From positions 1 to 20,191 of the forward strand of contig CAZOKP010000048.1 of NCBI GenBank assembly GCA_964580435.1: a stretch of DNA of 20,191 nucleotides, read 5' to 3'. The stretch comes from CAZKEW01 sp964580435 (lineage in GTDB: Bacteria; Acidobacteriota; Aminicenantia; Aminicenantales; UBA8522). Position numbers and translations under genes: made by a program. How positions within the stretch are numbered: position 1 is the first letter of the stretch; every line of letters begins with the position of its first letter. Below are positions 1 through 8,093 of the stretch, piece by piece. The notes beneath the pieces are model-generated. The model did no database searches, was not told the origin of the DNA, and saw nothing but the letters and a program-made list of their open reading frames with translations.

Positions 1-9
1 GGGGGGATG

Positions 10-24
10 CCGCGACAGGACCCG
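10..24 (+). repeat. Left copy of 15-bp terminal inverted repeat
   Basis: The 15 bases CCGCGACAGGACCCG are found again in inverted orientation at 20161-20175, near the other end of the window. Both copies have a run of G about eight or nine bases before the core when read in the same direction. Both lie in non-coding DNA upstream of a gene. I saw no copy in between. A dispersed intergenic repeat at which the assembly stopped is the simplest reading. Confidence 0.7.
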
Positions 25-50
25 TTAGCGAGTCTTAGCGGCAATTTTTT
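22..50 (+). terminator. Possible intrinsic terminator at the left edge
   Basis: CCGTTAG (22-28) can pair with TTAGCGG (35-41) around a six-base loop. The seven-pair stem includes two G-U pairs. It is followed by CAA and six T (45-50). It could end transcription of a plus-strand gene lying off the left edge. The stem is weak and shares its first bases with the repeat at 10-24, so it may only be part of that element. Confidence 0.35.
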
Positions 51-119
51 GTCTCCTCTTGATTCTTGACGGCCTAAAAAGTAAGATGAAATCAATATTG
101 GTGAGGGAAAGGAGAGGTC

Positions 120-1265
120 ATGGATTTTTTATTGACTGACGACCAGAAGCTTTTGAGAGACTCGATTCGGGACTTCGCTCAAAACGAGATCCAGCCATTG
201 ATAAGGGAGACGGATGAGAAAGGGGAGTGGCCCCAGGTGTTCACGAAAAAACTGGCGGATATGGGGCTCCTCGGCATCATCATCCCACCCGAGTACTCAG
301 GGGTGGGATATTCCAACCTGGATTATGTCATCATCCTGGAAGAGCTATCCAAGGTGGACCCGTCGGTGGGGCTTGTGGTAGCCGCCCATAACTCCCTTTG
401 CTCTAATCATATCAATCTGTTCGGGTCGGAGGCTCAGAAGAGAAAATACCTGTCCCGGCTGGCATCCGGCCAGACCCTTGGCGCCTGGGGGCTGACTGAA
501 GCCGGTGCCGGCTCCGATGCCGCGGCGATGAGAACACGGGCCGAAAAGAAAGGGGATCAGTGGCTGCTCAACGGCTCAAAGCTCTTCATCACCAACGGCT
601 CTTTGGCCGAAATTTGCGTTGTGATGGCCGTAACAGACCCGCTCAACAAAAGAAGCGGGATCTCGGCCTTTATTCTGGAAAAAGGGATGGAAGGGTTCCG
701 GACGGGGAAAAAGGAGGATAAGCTCGGGATTCGGGCAGCCGACACTTCGGAGCTCATTTTTGAAGACGTGAAAGTCCCTGCAGAAAACCTGCTGGGCAAA
801 GAAGGGGAAGGATACAGAGGGGCCATGTCCATACTTGACGGGGGCCGGGTCAGCATCGCCGGTTTTTCTTTGGGAATTGCGGCGGGCGCCCTGGAGACAA
901 GTTTGAAATATGCCAAAGAGAGAGTCCAATTTGACCAGCCCATCGCCAATTTCCAGGCGATCCAGTGGATGCTCGCCGACGGTTTCACCGAGCTCGAGGC
1001 GGCACGGCTTCTCACATATCGGGCGGCCTGCCTGGAAGACCAGGGAAAAAAGATCCCCAAGGAATCGGCCATGGCCAAGCTCTATGCCTCGGAATTGGCT
1101 GTCAGAGTTTCCTCTGTGGCCGTCCAAATCCTGGGCGGCTATGGTTTTTCCAAGGATTACCCCGTGGAGAAGTTCTACCGCGATTCGAAATTGGCCACGA
1201 TCGGCGAAGGAACTTCTGAAATCCAACGCTGGATCATCGCCCAAAAAGTCCTGTCCGAATACTGA
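120..1265 (+). CDS. Acyl-CoA dehydrogenase
   Basis: FAD-dependent acyl-CoA dehydrogenase. The family oxidises an acyl-CoA to the 2,3-enoyl-CoA in the cytoplasm and passes electrons to electron-transfer flavoprotein. At 381 residues it has the usual length of short-chain members such as butyryl-CoA dehydrogenase. The helical N domain covers about residues 5-118. The signature WGLTEAGAGSD starts at residue 123, in the beta domain. The C-terminal helical domain ends with IGEGTSEIQR, in which E363 is the likely catalytic base, as in butyryl-CoA dehydrogenase. The ATG is preceded by AAAGGAGAG (108-116). The stop TGA overlaps the ATG of the next gene (TGATG), so the two are translationally coupled. 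The MeaB and epimerase neighbours suggest short or branched acyl-CoA substrates, but the exact substrate cannot be read from sequence. No ETF genes are in view. Confidence 0.95.
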   Translation: MDFLLTDDQKLLRDSIRDFAQNEIQPLIRETDEKGEWPQVFTKKLADMGLLGIIIPPEYSGVGYSNLDYVIILEELSKVDPSVGLVVAAHNSLCSNHINLFGSEAQKRKYLSRLASGQTLGAWGLTEAGAGSDAAAMRTRAEKKGDQWLLNGSKLFITNGSLAEICVVMAVTDPLNKRSGISAFILEKGMEGFRTGKKEDKLGIRAADTSELIFEDVKVPAENLLGKEGEGYRGAMSILDGGRVSIAGFSLGIAAGALETSLKYAKERVQFDQPIANFQAIQWMLADGFTELEAARLLTYRAACLEDQGKKIPKESAMAKLYASELAVRVSSVAVQILGGYGFSKDYPVEKFYRDSKLATIGEGTSEIQRWIIAQKVLSEY

Positions 1266-2200
1266 TGGACCTGATCAAAGAGATAAGACGAGGAAACCCG
1301 CGGGCTATCGCCAAAGCCATTTCTCTCGTCGAAAATGAGGGGTCGGCCGCCCAGCAACTGATGAAAAAGATCTTTTCCTGCCGGAAAGACGCGGTCGTGC
1401 TGGGCATTACCGGGGCTCCGGGAACGGGCAAGAGCACCCTGGTCGATCAAATGATCGGTTCTCTCCGGGGAGCGGGGAAAAAAATTGGCGTTGTCGCCGT
1501 CGACCCGTCCAGCCCGTTCAGCGGCGGCGCTATCTTGGGGGACAGGATCCGGATGATGCGGCACAGCGTCGATGCGGATGTTTTTATCCGGAGCATGGCC
1601 ACGCGTGGGCATCTGGGAGGCCTGGCCAAGGCGACGGGCGAAGCGATCGCGATTTTTGAGGCGGCGGGGAAGGACTATGTGCTTGTCGAGACGGTCGGAG
1701 TCGGGCAGGACGAAGTCGAGGTCGTGAAGCTTGCCGATGTGATTCTCGTTGTCCTGACTCCCGGAGCTGGCGATGAGATTCAGGCTTTCAAAGCAGGGAT
1801 TATGGAGATTGCCGATATTTTTGTCCTCAACAAGGCAGATTCTCCCGGCGCGGAGAAGATGGAAAGGCAGCTCAAGGCCATGATCGAGCTGGGTCTTCAG
1901 AAAAAGGACACCCCTCCGGTCGCTAAAACCGTGGCGACGAAAGGTCAAGGGATCGATGCGCTGATGGCCGAGGTTTCGAGGCTGACGGGCGCGCGGAATC
2001 GGAAGGAACAGGAGGTGCGGCGAAAAAGGCTTCTTTCTTGGATGTTAAGGGACGTGATGAAGGAAAAAATATTCGAGCTCATCAGCCGGAACATTTCAGA
2101 TTCGTCCTTCGAAAAACTTGTGGCTGAAATTTATGATCGTCGGACCGATCCTTATACGGTCGCCGATGAATTCATCGCCTCGTTAAAAGACAAATTGTAG
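1265..2200 (+). CDS. meaB: MeaB/ArgK-type P-loop GTPase, methylmalonyl-CoA mutase chaperone
   Basis: G3E-family GTPase of the MeaB/ArgK (human MMAA) group. These proteins bind adenosylcobalamin-dependent methylmalonyl-CoA mutase, gate cofactor loading and protect it from inactivation. The Walker A motif GAPGTGKS is at residues 50-57, the switch-region stretch VAVDPSSPFSGGAILGDR follows, ETVGVGQDEVEV is in the middle, and the guanine-specificity motif NKAD is at 189-192. A basic, helical C-terminal part (about 240-311) would serve dimerisation. The length of 311 fits the family. The start overlaps the stop of the acyl-CoA dehydrogenase, and the epimerase follows 19 bases later. Older annotations call this family a lysine/arginine/ornithine transport ATPase. 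The epimerase next door argues for the mutase role. The mutase itself is not in the window. Confidence 0.93.
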   Translation: MDLIKEIRRGNPRAIAKAISLVENEGSAAQQLMKKIFSCRKDAVVLGITGAPGTGKSTLVDQMIGSLRGAGKKIGVVAVDPSSPFSGGAILGDRIRMMRHSVDADVFIRSMATRGHLGGLAKATGEAIAIFEAAGKDYVLVETVGVGQDEVEVVKLADVILVVLTPGAGDEIQAFKAGIMEIADIFVLNKADSPGAEKMERQLKAMIELGLQKKDTPPVAKTVATKGQGIDALMAEVSRLTGARNRKEQEVRRKRLLSWMLRDVMKEKIFELISRNISDSSFEKLVAEIYDRRTDPYTVADEFIASLKDKL

Positions 2201-2219
2201 TCATGGGGGAGGCGGCCGC

Positions 2220-2642
2220 ATGAAAATAAGAACGATTGAGCACATCGGGATTGCCGTCCGGGACCTGGAAAAGAACCAATCCAGATGGATGACTTTATTT
2301 GGAGCCAAGAGCGGTCCGGTCGAAGAAGTTAAGGAAAGGGGTGTCAGGCTCGCTAAGCTGGATTTTTCTGAAGGGCCGGCTGTAGAGTTGATCTCTCCTT
2401 TGGGGGAAAATTCTCCTCTGGCCAAGTTCCTTGAAGAACGAGGTGAGGGAATCCATCACTTCTGCTTTGAGGTTGAGGATGTCGGGGCGATGATGAATGA
2501 GCTGAAAAAAGCGGGTCTTGAATTCATCTCGGAATATCCTCAGAAGGGAGCCGCCGGGAGCCTGATCGCTTTCGTCCATCCCCGAAGCCTAAACGGTGTC
2601 CTTGTGGAGCTCAGAGAGGCCAAGCCCCGTCGGAGGCGATGA
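2220..2642 (+). CDS. mce: Methylmalonyl-CoA epimerase
   Basis: Vicinal-oxygen-chelate (glyoxalase-fold) protein of 140 residues. Methylmalonyl-CoA epimerase interconverts the (S) and (R) forms of methylmalonyl-CoA so that the mutase can use propionyl-CoA-derived material. The opening EHIGIAVRDLEK places the first metal-ligand His at H8. GIHHFCFEVEDV gives H79/H80, and GVLVELRE near the end gives E130, matching the spacing of the two repeated beta-alpha-beta-beta-beta units. A G-rich ribosome site (GGGGGAGG, 2205-2212) precedes the ATG. The stop overlaps the next start as ATGA. A general glyoxalase/bleomycin-resistance protein is the alternative, but MeaB just upstream makes the epimerase call strong. 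Confidence 0.93.
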   Translation: MKIRTIEHIGIAVRDLEKNQSRWMTLFGAKSGPVEEVKERGVRLAKLDFSEGPAVELISPLGENSPLAKFLEERGEGIHHFCFEVEDVGAMMNELKKAGLEFISEYPQKGAAGSLIAFVHPRSLNGVLVELREAKPRRRR

Positions 2643-2866
2643 AAAACATCGGCAATTTCCTCATTATCGCCGGCGTCGCGTTGATTCTTCTCGGCCTTCT
2701 TTTAAAGCTGGGGCTCCGGTCGAGGTGGCTGGGGAAGCTTCCCGGTGATATCATCCTTCACCGGGGCAGTTTTACCTTCTATTTTCCTCTTGCGACAAGC
2801 CTCCTCTTGAGTCTTGTCCTCAGCCTGCTGCTTTTCCTGGCCCTTAAGATTATCGGGAAAGACTAG
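2639..2866 (+). CDS. Small membrane protein, DUF2905 family
   Basis: A 75-residue protein with two hydrophobic helices (about residues 5-25 and 48-70) joined by a short basic loop with GKLPGDI and HRGSFTFYFP, the pattern I recognise as DUF2905. Its function is unknown. It overlaps the epimerase stop by four bases (ATGA) and closes the four-gene operon, so it is co-translated with it. The stop codon shares the palindrome CTAG with the stop of the convergent flavodoxin gene. I see no direct link to propionate metabolism beyond position; DUF2905 genes occur beside unrelated genes in many bacteria. Confidence 0.88.
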   Translation: MKNIGNFLIIAGVALILLGLLLKLGLRSRWLGKLPGDIILHRGSFTFYFPLATSLLLSLVLSLLLFLALKIIGKD

Positions 2867-3363
2867 TCTTGACGGCTTAGGGTGAGAGCCCATCTCGCAA
2901 AGGCGCGCGCTTCTTCGAGATCTTGTTCACTGGGGTGGGCCCGCGCAGAGGCCGCCATATCCGTCCAGGCCTCGTGTTCGGGCGATCGGCTCAAAACCTC
3001 AGCCGCCTCCGGCGATACTTTTCCTCGGCAGGAAAAAGTCGATACGATCTTGGCTTGAGAAGCGACGACAACGGCGTGCTCTATGGCTTCCCTGGAGAGA
3101 CGGCTTCCCGTTAGAGAACCGTGCGTGGAGAAGAGAGCGATTTTCTTCCCCTTGGGAAGGCTCTTGAGAAATTTCTCGACTTTGAAGGGAACGCTGTGAG
3201 AATGGACCGGAAACCCGACAAAAACAAGATTATATTCGTCCGCGGCTTGGACTTCGTCCACGGGTTTGATCGTTTTTATGCCAGGTAAGGCCTCGTAGAT
3301 GGCCTCGGCTACTTTCTTAGTGTTCCCAGTCCTGCTGTAATAGGCAACGAGAATCTTGTCCAT
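2863..3363 (-). CDS. Flavodoxin-like FMN protein
   Basis: A 166-residue flavodoxin-fold protein. The N-terminal strand and phosphate loop (ILVAYYSRTGNT, loop S10-T15) form the FMN phosphate-binding site. FVGFPVHSHSVPFKVEKFL and IALFSTHGSLTG match the second and third loops that hold the isoalloxazine ring. This form resembles the short flavodoxin/menaquinone-dependent protoporphyrinogen oxidase-like group more than the long NADPH-reductase proteins. It would carry electrons or act as a small redox enzyme in the cytoplasm; the partner cannot be told. It follows the giant kinase gene by 38 bases on the same strand with only a weak ribosome site (GGA about 12 bases before the ATG), so it may be the last gene of that operon. 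Confidence 0.85.
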   Translation of the reverse strand: MDKILVAYYSRTGNTKKVAEAIYEALPGIKTIKPVDEVQAADEYNLVFVGFPVHSHSVPFKVEKFLKSLPKGKKIALFSTHGSLTGSRLSREAIEHAVVVASQAKIVSTFSCRGKVSPEAAEVLSRSPEHEAWTDMAASARAHPSEQDLEEARAFARWALTLSRQD

Positions 3364-3401
3364 GGCGCTATTTTTCCATAAATCCTGATAAAATTCCAGA
3401 C

Positions 3402-6400
3402 CTAGCTTGAACGGGGCAGACGGATTGTTATCGTCGTGCCCTTGCCGATCTCGCTGTCCACGCGGATTGACCCGCCGTGGTCTTCGATGATCTTCTTGGC
3501 GATGGGCAAGCCGAGGCCCGTGCCGACGTCTTTAGTTGAAAAATACGGGTCAAAAATCCTGTCGAGCAGGTCTTTTGTCATCCCCATCCCCGTATCCTTA
3601 ATGATAAGAAGGAGAAGCTCCTTCTCTTGAGCGAGGCTGATTTCTACGGACCCCTTGCCGCGAATGGCCTCGATGGCATTGATGAAGATGTTTCGGAAGG
3701 CGATTTTAATCTTGGATTTATCGGCGCTCACGGGGAATGACCCGCCTTTATAGATTTCTCGGAATTTGATTCTCTCGGAAAGCATTTTCTTGTATGGGGC
3801 AATGACATCCTCGACCGCTTCTTTAAGGTCAAAATGCTCTTTGGCGAGGCTTGTTTCTTTGGAGAGTTCGAGGAATTCTTGAGCGATTTTTCTAAGATTT
3901 TCCACTTCGCGGATGATGTAGGAAGTCGATTCTCGGAGCGCCCGCTCAAAATCTCCTCTTTTGTCTTCGTAGACACGAAGAAGATGTTCCGCCGAGAGCT
4001 GGATCGGAGTGAGCGGGTTTTTGATCTCGTGCGCAACCTTTTGAGCCATCTCTGCCCAGGCAGCCTTCTTGCCCAGTTCGGCAATCTCCTGCTGGTGTTT
4101 TTTCAGGTTCTTGATCATCGTGTTGAACCCGTCGATCAATGTTTTCATCTCATCATGGGAGGTATGTTCAATCGAGATTTCCAGGTTTCCCAGGCTCACT
4201 TCTTTTGTCCCGGCCAGGAGTTTTTTGACGGGGGAAATTATCATCGCACCCATACCCCGGGCGAAAATGAGCACGATGGCGATGAAGAAAACCGAGATGA
4301 AAACAAGGAACTCGACCAATTCTCCCGTGGCCTTGGTGATTTCCTGCCTCTCGAAGGGGAAGGGGAGCGAGATCAGAAAATGAGATTGAGAGATCGTATA
4401 AGGGATGGTCAGGCTCTGGAACGAGAAGTTCCCGATTTTTTGCCTTTGGGTATAAAAAGGCATATTTTCGGTTCTGATTTCGTAGTCCGCTTCGCCGTCT
4501 ATGAGCTCGGGAAGAAGACCCCAATCGAAGAATTCCCGGCGGCTGGAAGCAACCAGCCGGCCTTCCTTATAGAGATTGACGTCGTTCGCTATGGCCGAGC
4601 TGATCCAGAAGACCAAATCGTCAGGGGGGACAACGGGGGAGGTCTTTTCCTCCTGTTGTTGGAGCAGAAAATCCTGGTAATCCTGCATGATATTCCGGGC
4701 AAAATTAGCCTGGATTCTTGCTTTCTCAATAAAACTCTGGGTAAAAACCCCGTTGAAAAAGCGCTGCGAGAAGAGGCTGAAGAGGAGCAACGCAGTCACG
4801 GTTATGGCGATGAAGGCGGCGTAGACGCGGCTGGAAAAGGACCAGAGAATGTCCTTCATCTTTTTCTTCCCAAAAAAGGCGGGCAGGAAGAAGAGGAAAA
4901 GAAACGACAGGGCCGCATAAAAAAAGAGAAGCTTCAAAAACTCCACAGCATGGCCCTGGACATTCTTTTGCGGGATGAAGAGAGAATAGACCCGGTTGTT
5001 CAGGCGAAAATAAAAAGCGGCGTAGCTTTTCTTCTTATCGCTGAAAGAAGACCAGATGGGGTCCGGAGCCTGCTGGATTCGTCGCAAGAGATCGAAAGAC
5101 AGGCCCGCTGAAATCTTGCCGGGATTAAATATAAGCCTGCCGGCCTGATCATAGATGGCGAAGCCGAAATCCTGTTGATTGAGCGAAGGAAGAGAGCTCA
5201 TCTTCAGCAGTTCAAAATAGGGATTGGCCGAATAAAGGAAGGGAAGCATCTCGGGATCGATCGTCAGGTAAAAGGCGATCCTCCCGAGATATTGACCCGG
5301 GGAGAACCAATCCTTGTATCCGAGGATAAACTCCCTCTCTTTTCCCAGGGAGGGAACGATCACGCGGGAGACCGCCCAAGTCTGGCTCAGGGGGAGCGTC
5401 AGCTCAGGCCCAAAAAGTTGGGGAATATTGAGGGAAAAACGGGAGAGGATTTCGCCCTGGGGGTTGAGAATTTCCAGGGTGGAATACCAGTTAAATTTTG
5501 CTACCAGCGTATTTTCCCAAAGGGATCGGGCAAACTGCGGCTGACCGGGACTTTGGAGATAGGAAAGAACGCCGTTTTTTCTCTTTTCAATCTCCGGGAT
5601 GGATTGCCGGACCAGAAAATCGGCCCAATTTTCCTGGGCGACGATGGTTTCGTGGAGAAAGTTCTGGATAATTGAACGCAGATGAGAGGAGGACTCGAGA
5701 CGAAGAAGATTATAATTGAAAGCGGTTATGAGCATGAGGCCAGAAAAGAGAACCTCCTTTTTCCTTAGCGCTGCGGGCCGGCGCGCCAGGAAAAACAGGA
5801 AGGCCAACGTTACGGCCTGAAGGATGGGCACGAGGGGGTTTTTCCATTGACCGAGGAAAACCAATAGAGAAAAAACGGCGAGAAAAAAGACAAGAAGAGC
5901 TCCTCCCCCGTGGGGAGAGTTCACATGCACCGTCCGAAAACCCAAGAAGACGAGAAGTGCGACGCTGAGATAGAGAAGAAGTAGGCTCAAATGAAGAAGG
6001 AAAAAAGGAAGGCCCGCGGCAAAGCGAAGGAGGTTGATATTCGAGTTGAGGACAACGCTGGAAAGGATTTTTTGGAAGGCCAAAAGCAAGAAAAAGGAGG
6101 CGCCGCTGAGAACGATGTTGACCGGCCAAGCCACCATCACAGGCAATTCCAGCCGGCTTTTCCTGAGGAGATCCAGGGCGGCGATAACCAGGCTTCCGAT
6201 GATCAAAAAGAGAAATAGAGAGGTCAAGAAGATGTCAGCCAGCGATTGCGTCAACCCTCCTATTGATAAGAAGCCGGCCAGGGAAGGTGAAAAGAGGGGC
6301 AGCGCCTGAATTCTTTCCAGTTGGCTCAGCGGGAAAAAGATGAGTCTCAGTCCGGCGAGGGCAAAGATAAGAAGAAGGACAACGTATCCTTTTTTCCCTA

Positions 6401-7241
6401 AAAAAGTGAAAAAAAAGTGAGCGAGGTAGATGACGAGCAGGAGCAACGACGCTCCGAAGAGGAGTGTGAAGAGAAGGAACAGGTTTTCCTGGAGACGAGA
6501 CTGAGAAGAAAAAAGAGAAGGGGAACTCAGGTTGACTGTGGCGACGATCCTCTTTTGCGCATTCCGCAGGGGGAAAAAGACGGTCTGGATCTCATTCTGG
6601 AGCCGCGGCTGCCCGATATATTCATCCTTGTGCCGGGAAAAGAGCTTTTCAAACCCGGACACTTCTTCCCGGTAGTCCCAGTAATTGATAAGGCAATTCT
6701 TCTGGAGTTTCCGCTCGAGGAAATGATAATCCGTTAGATAGGGCGCTCTGATCTGCGGCGCAAAGGTCAACAGCTTGAAGAGGACGACGGACTCAGACTG
6801 GCGGATTCTCTGGGAGGAAACCAGATAAAAAGAGGCTTTGTTGCGGACAGGAAAGGATGAGCCAGGCGAGGCTGGCCTGAAATCGGTGACATTTCCCAGC
6901 CACACCGCCAGCGCGCCGTTTTCGTCATAATAGGCCACACCCTCGATCTCGGGATTCAACTTCATCGCTTTGAAAAGCTCGAAGATTTTATCTTTGTCCC
7001 GGGGGAAGGAGGAGCTGAGGAGTGCTTTATGTTTGAGCTGGAGGCCTGTCTCAAGAGCGGCAAATTCGTTTTTTATGGATTCCGTTTGTTCTCTTAAGGC
7101 TCGGAGGCTTCTGGCGTAGTAGTTTGACGTGAGGAGGGATGGCAGAAGAAAGGAAAGCCCGAGAAAGAGAAGTGATAGGAGAGTCCCAAAAGTGAACCCA
7201 TATAGAAGTTTGTTCTCGCGGAAAGGGGGAAGGTGCCGCAT
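3402..7241 (-). CDS. Giant multi-sensor NtrY-like histidine kinase
   Basis: Membrane sensor kinase of 1279 residues, about twice the usual size. In order: membrane helix about 13-37; first extracytoplasmic domain about 41-250; a block of roughly eight hydrophobic helices about 253-514; second extracytoplasmic domain about 515-765; two helices about 766-790 and 805-828; third extracytoplasmic domain about 830-975; helix about 976-1000; HAMP about 1000-1055; HisKA with HEIKNPLTPIQLSAEHLL (phospho-acceptor H1071); and a HATPase_c domain with the N box FRNIFINAIEAI, DTGMGM (D1216) and TGLGLPIAKKI. The H-box wording is typical of NtrY and its relatives. The longest frame opens at a TTG (7277), but the ATG at 7241 overlaps the previous stop (TAATG) and has GAGAAG five bases upstream, so I start there. 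No response regulator is in the window; the signal sensed is unknown. Confidence 0.92.
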   Translation of the reverse strand: MRHLPPFRENKLLYGFTFGTLLSLLFLGLSFLLPSLLTSNYYARSLRALREQTESIKNEFAALETGLQLKHKALLSSSFPRDKDKIFELFKAMKLNPEIEGVAYYDENGALAVWLGNVTDFRPASPGSSFPVRNKASFYLVSSQRIRQSESVVLFKLLTFAPQIRAPYLTDYHFLERKLQKNCLINYWDYREEVSGFEKLFSRHKDEYIGQPRLQNEIQTVFFPLRNAQKRIVATVNLSSPSLFSSQSRLQENLFLLFTLLFGASLLLLVIYLAHFFFTFLGKKGYVVLLLIFALAGLRLIFFPLSQLERIQALPLFSPSLAGFLSIGGLTQSLADIFLTSLFLFLIIGSLVIAALDLLRKSRLELPVMVAWPVNIVLSGASFFLLLAFQKILSSVVLNSNINLLRFAAGLPFFLLHLSLLLLYLSVALLVFLGFRTVHVNSPHGGGALLVFFLAVFSLLVFLGQWKNPLVPILQAVTLAFLFFLARRPAALRKKEVLFSGLMLITAFNYNLLRLESSSHLRSIIQNFLHETIVAQENWADFLVRQSIPEIEKRKNGVLSYLQSPGQPQFARSLWENTLVAKFNWYSTLEILNPQGEILSRFSLNIPQLFGPELTLPLSQTWAVSRVIVPSLGKEREFILGYKDWFSPGQYLGRIAFYLTIDPEMLPFLYSANPYFELLKMSSLPSLNQQDFGFAIYDQAGRLIFNPGKISAGLSFDLLRRIQQAPDPIWSSFSDKKKSYAAFYFRLNNRVYSLFIPQKNVQGHAVEFLKLLFFYAALSFLFLFFLPAFFGKKKMKDILWSFSSRVYAAFIAITVTALLLFSLFSQRFFNGVFTQSFIEKARIQANFARNIMQDYQDFLLQQQEEKTSPVVPPDDLVFWISSAIANDVNLYKEGRLVASSRREFFDWGLLPELIDGEADYEIRTENMPFYTQRQKIGNFSFQSLTIPYTISQSHFLISLPFPFERQEITKATGELVEFLVFISVFFIAIVLIFARGMGAMIISPVKKLLAGTKEVSLGNLEISIEHTSHDEMKTLIDGFNTMIKNLKKHQQEIAELGKKAAWAEMAQKVAHEIKNPLTPIQLSAEHLLRVYEDKRGDFERALRESTSYIIREVENLRKIAQEFLELSKETSLAKEHFDLKEAVEDVIAPYKKMLSERIKFREIYKGGSFPVSADKSKIKIAFRNIFINAIEAIRGKGSVEISLAQEKELLLLIIKDTGMGMTKDLLDRIFDPYFSTKDVGTGLGLPIAKKIIEDHGGSIRVDSEIGKGTTITIRLPRSS

Positions 7242-7651
7242 TAAAGCTTCTCGGCTTTGATTTCCGTGATTCTCCAATCCATGTCTTTGACCAGATAAAA
7301 AAAGACCTGGAGGACGTACTGATTGTTGTTTTTCTTGTTTTTAAAAGACCACCTTGCCTTGAAAATAAGGCCGTTTTTTTTCGCGAAAACGGGAAGTTCG
7401 CTATCGGCATAAAATTCAAATGTTAGAAAAGTCGAGTAGATCCGGCGGAAAAGGAAAAAGGCCTGCTCGGAGGAAACCTGGTCGGAGAATGAGATCGGCT
7501 CGGGCAGAGAGATGTTGATCTGATTTTTTGGGGAGAGGAGAGCATAGAGGAGTCTGGCGTCGTTCTGAAAGAACGCTCTTTCGATGCTTTTTTCAGTCTG
7601 TGAGAAAAGGGAGAGGGTCAGAAGGATCGGAAGAATGCCGACAGAAACCAC
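7241..7651 (-). CDS. Small exported protein, possibly NTF2-like (DUF4783-like)
   Basis: A 136-residue protein with a hydrophobic N-terminus (ILPILLTLSLF) that looks like a short signal peptide or anchor, though its n-region lacks positive charge. The rest reads like a small NTF2-like fold: an early helix (SIERAFFQNDARLLYALL), alternating strands and a final strand pair (VFFYLVKDMDWRITEIKAEK) resembling DUF4783 proteins. That likeness is from pattern memory, not from an alignment. The stop is coupled to the kinase ATG (TAATG), so it may be an extracytoplasmic partner of the kinase sensor domains. The start is uncertain: GTG at 7651 is the only early in-frame start, follows an in-frame TGA closely and has no good ribosome site. 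Confidence 0.7.
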   Translation of the reverse strand: MVSVGILPILLTLSLFSQTEKSIERAFFQNDARLLYALLSPKNQINISLPEPISFSDQVSSEQAFFLFRRIYSTFLTFEFYADSELPVFAKKNGLIFKARWSFKNKKNNNQYVLQVFFYLVKDMDWRITEIKAEKL

Positions 7652-7693
7652 ATCAGAATGGTATCACAGATTTTTCGGTAGAGGCAAGCCAGC

Positions 7694-8074
7694 CTATTCT
7701 TTGGCCTGGGTTTCGCCGTGAACGATCGTCTTGAGCTCCTCTTTGATCTTGTCGATCGTTTCCAGTTTGTCCTTTATCTTGGCAAAAAGATCATCCTGGC
7801 CCTTTATCCCTTCCTCGATGAGGAACGCCGCGCTTTCGGAGCGGCTCTTGAACAGGCCGGCATCGACCAACATGTTCAGTTTTTTATTGCTCTCTTCGTT
7901 GACCCGAATGGTTAGAACCGTATTTCTTGAGGAAAGCGCCTTGTCAATGGCTTTCTTGATGGATTCTGCAGTCTTGACAGCGAATTTTTCCATCTGGTCG
8001 CCGATTTCAGTGAAGGCTGCTTCAACCTGGTTCTTTTCTTTTTTTCCCGAGGGCTTTTCTTTTTTGTTTTCCAT
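7694..8074 (-). CDS. Ribbon-helix-helix (CopG/Arc-like) protein with flanking helices
   Basis: A 126-residue, Lys/Glu-rich cytoplasmic protein. Residues 52-58 (TVLTIRV) form a likely DNA-contacting beta strand, followed by helix A (about 60-72) and helix B (SRSESAAFLIEEGIKG, 77-92), the plan of a ribbon-helix-helix domain. An amphipathic helix precedes it (about 17-47) and a coiled-coil-like one follows (about 96-118), unusual extensions for a plain CopG protein. A start at 8089 is open, but the ATG at 8074 has GAGGTG (8080-8085) five bases upstream and is preferred. Repeated ATTACAA half-sites lie over the putative promoter just upstream, so autoregulation is likely. It is followed by the NTF2-like protein and the kinase. 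No toxin-like partner is seen. Target genes beyond itself are unknown. Confidence 0.8.
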   Translation of the reverse strand: MENKKEKPSGKKEKNQVEAAFTEIGDQMEKFAVKTAESIKKAIDKALSSRNTVLTIRVNEESNKKLNMLVDAGLFKSRSESAAFLIEEGIKGQDDLFAKIKDKLETIDKIKEELKTIVHGETQAKE

Positions 8075-8079
8075 AATCA

Positions 8080-8085
8080 CACCTC
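8080..8085 (-). promoter_or_regulatory. Ribosome site deciding the RHH gene start
   Basis: GAGGTG on the minus strand, five bases from the ATG at 8074. The alternative ATG at 8089 has no such site. This supports the 126-residue form. Confidence 0.7.
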
Positions 8086-8093
8086 GCATACTA

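Noticed and set aside
66..99. TTGACG (66-71) as the -35 of a promoter for the first operon
   Set aside because: No acceptable -10 at 16-18 bases; AATATT (94-99) is 22 bases away. The operon may start from a promoter not seen here.
1175..1948. A 257-codon minus-strand frame under the dehydrogenase and MeaB
   Set aside because: Antisense to MeaB's Walker A and NKAD region; no domain pattern of its own.
3834..5111. A 425-codon open frame on the plus strand
   Set aside because: It is antisense to the kinase gene, rich in charged residues without domain pattern, and has no ribosome site. The opposite strand has clear HAMP and HisKA motifs. It is a shadow frame.
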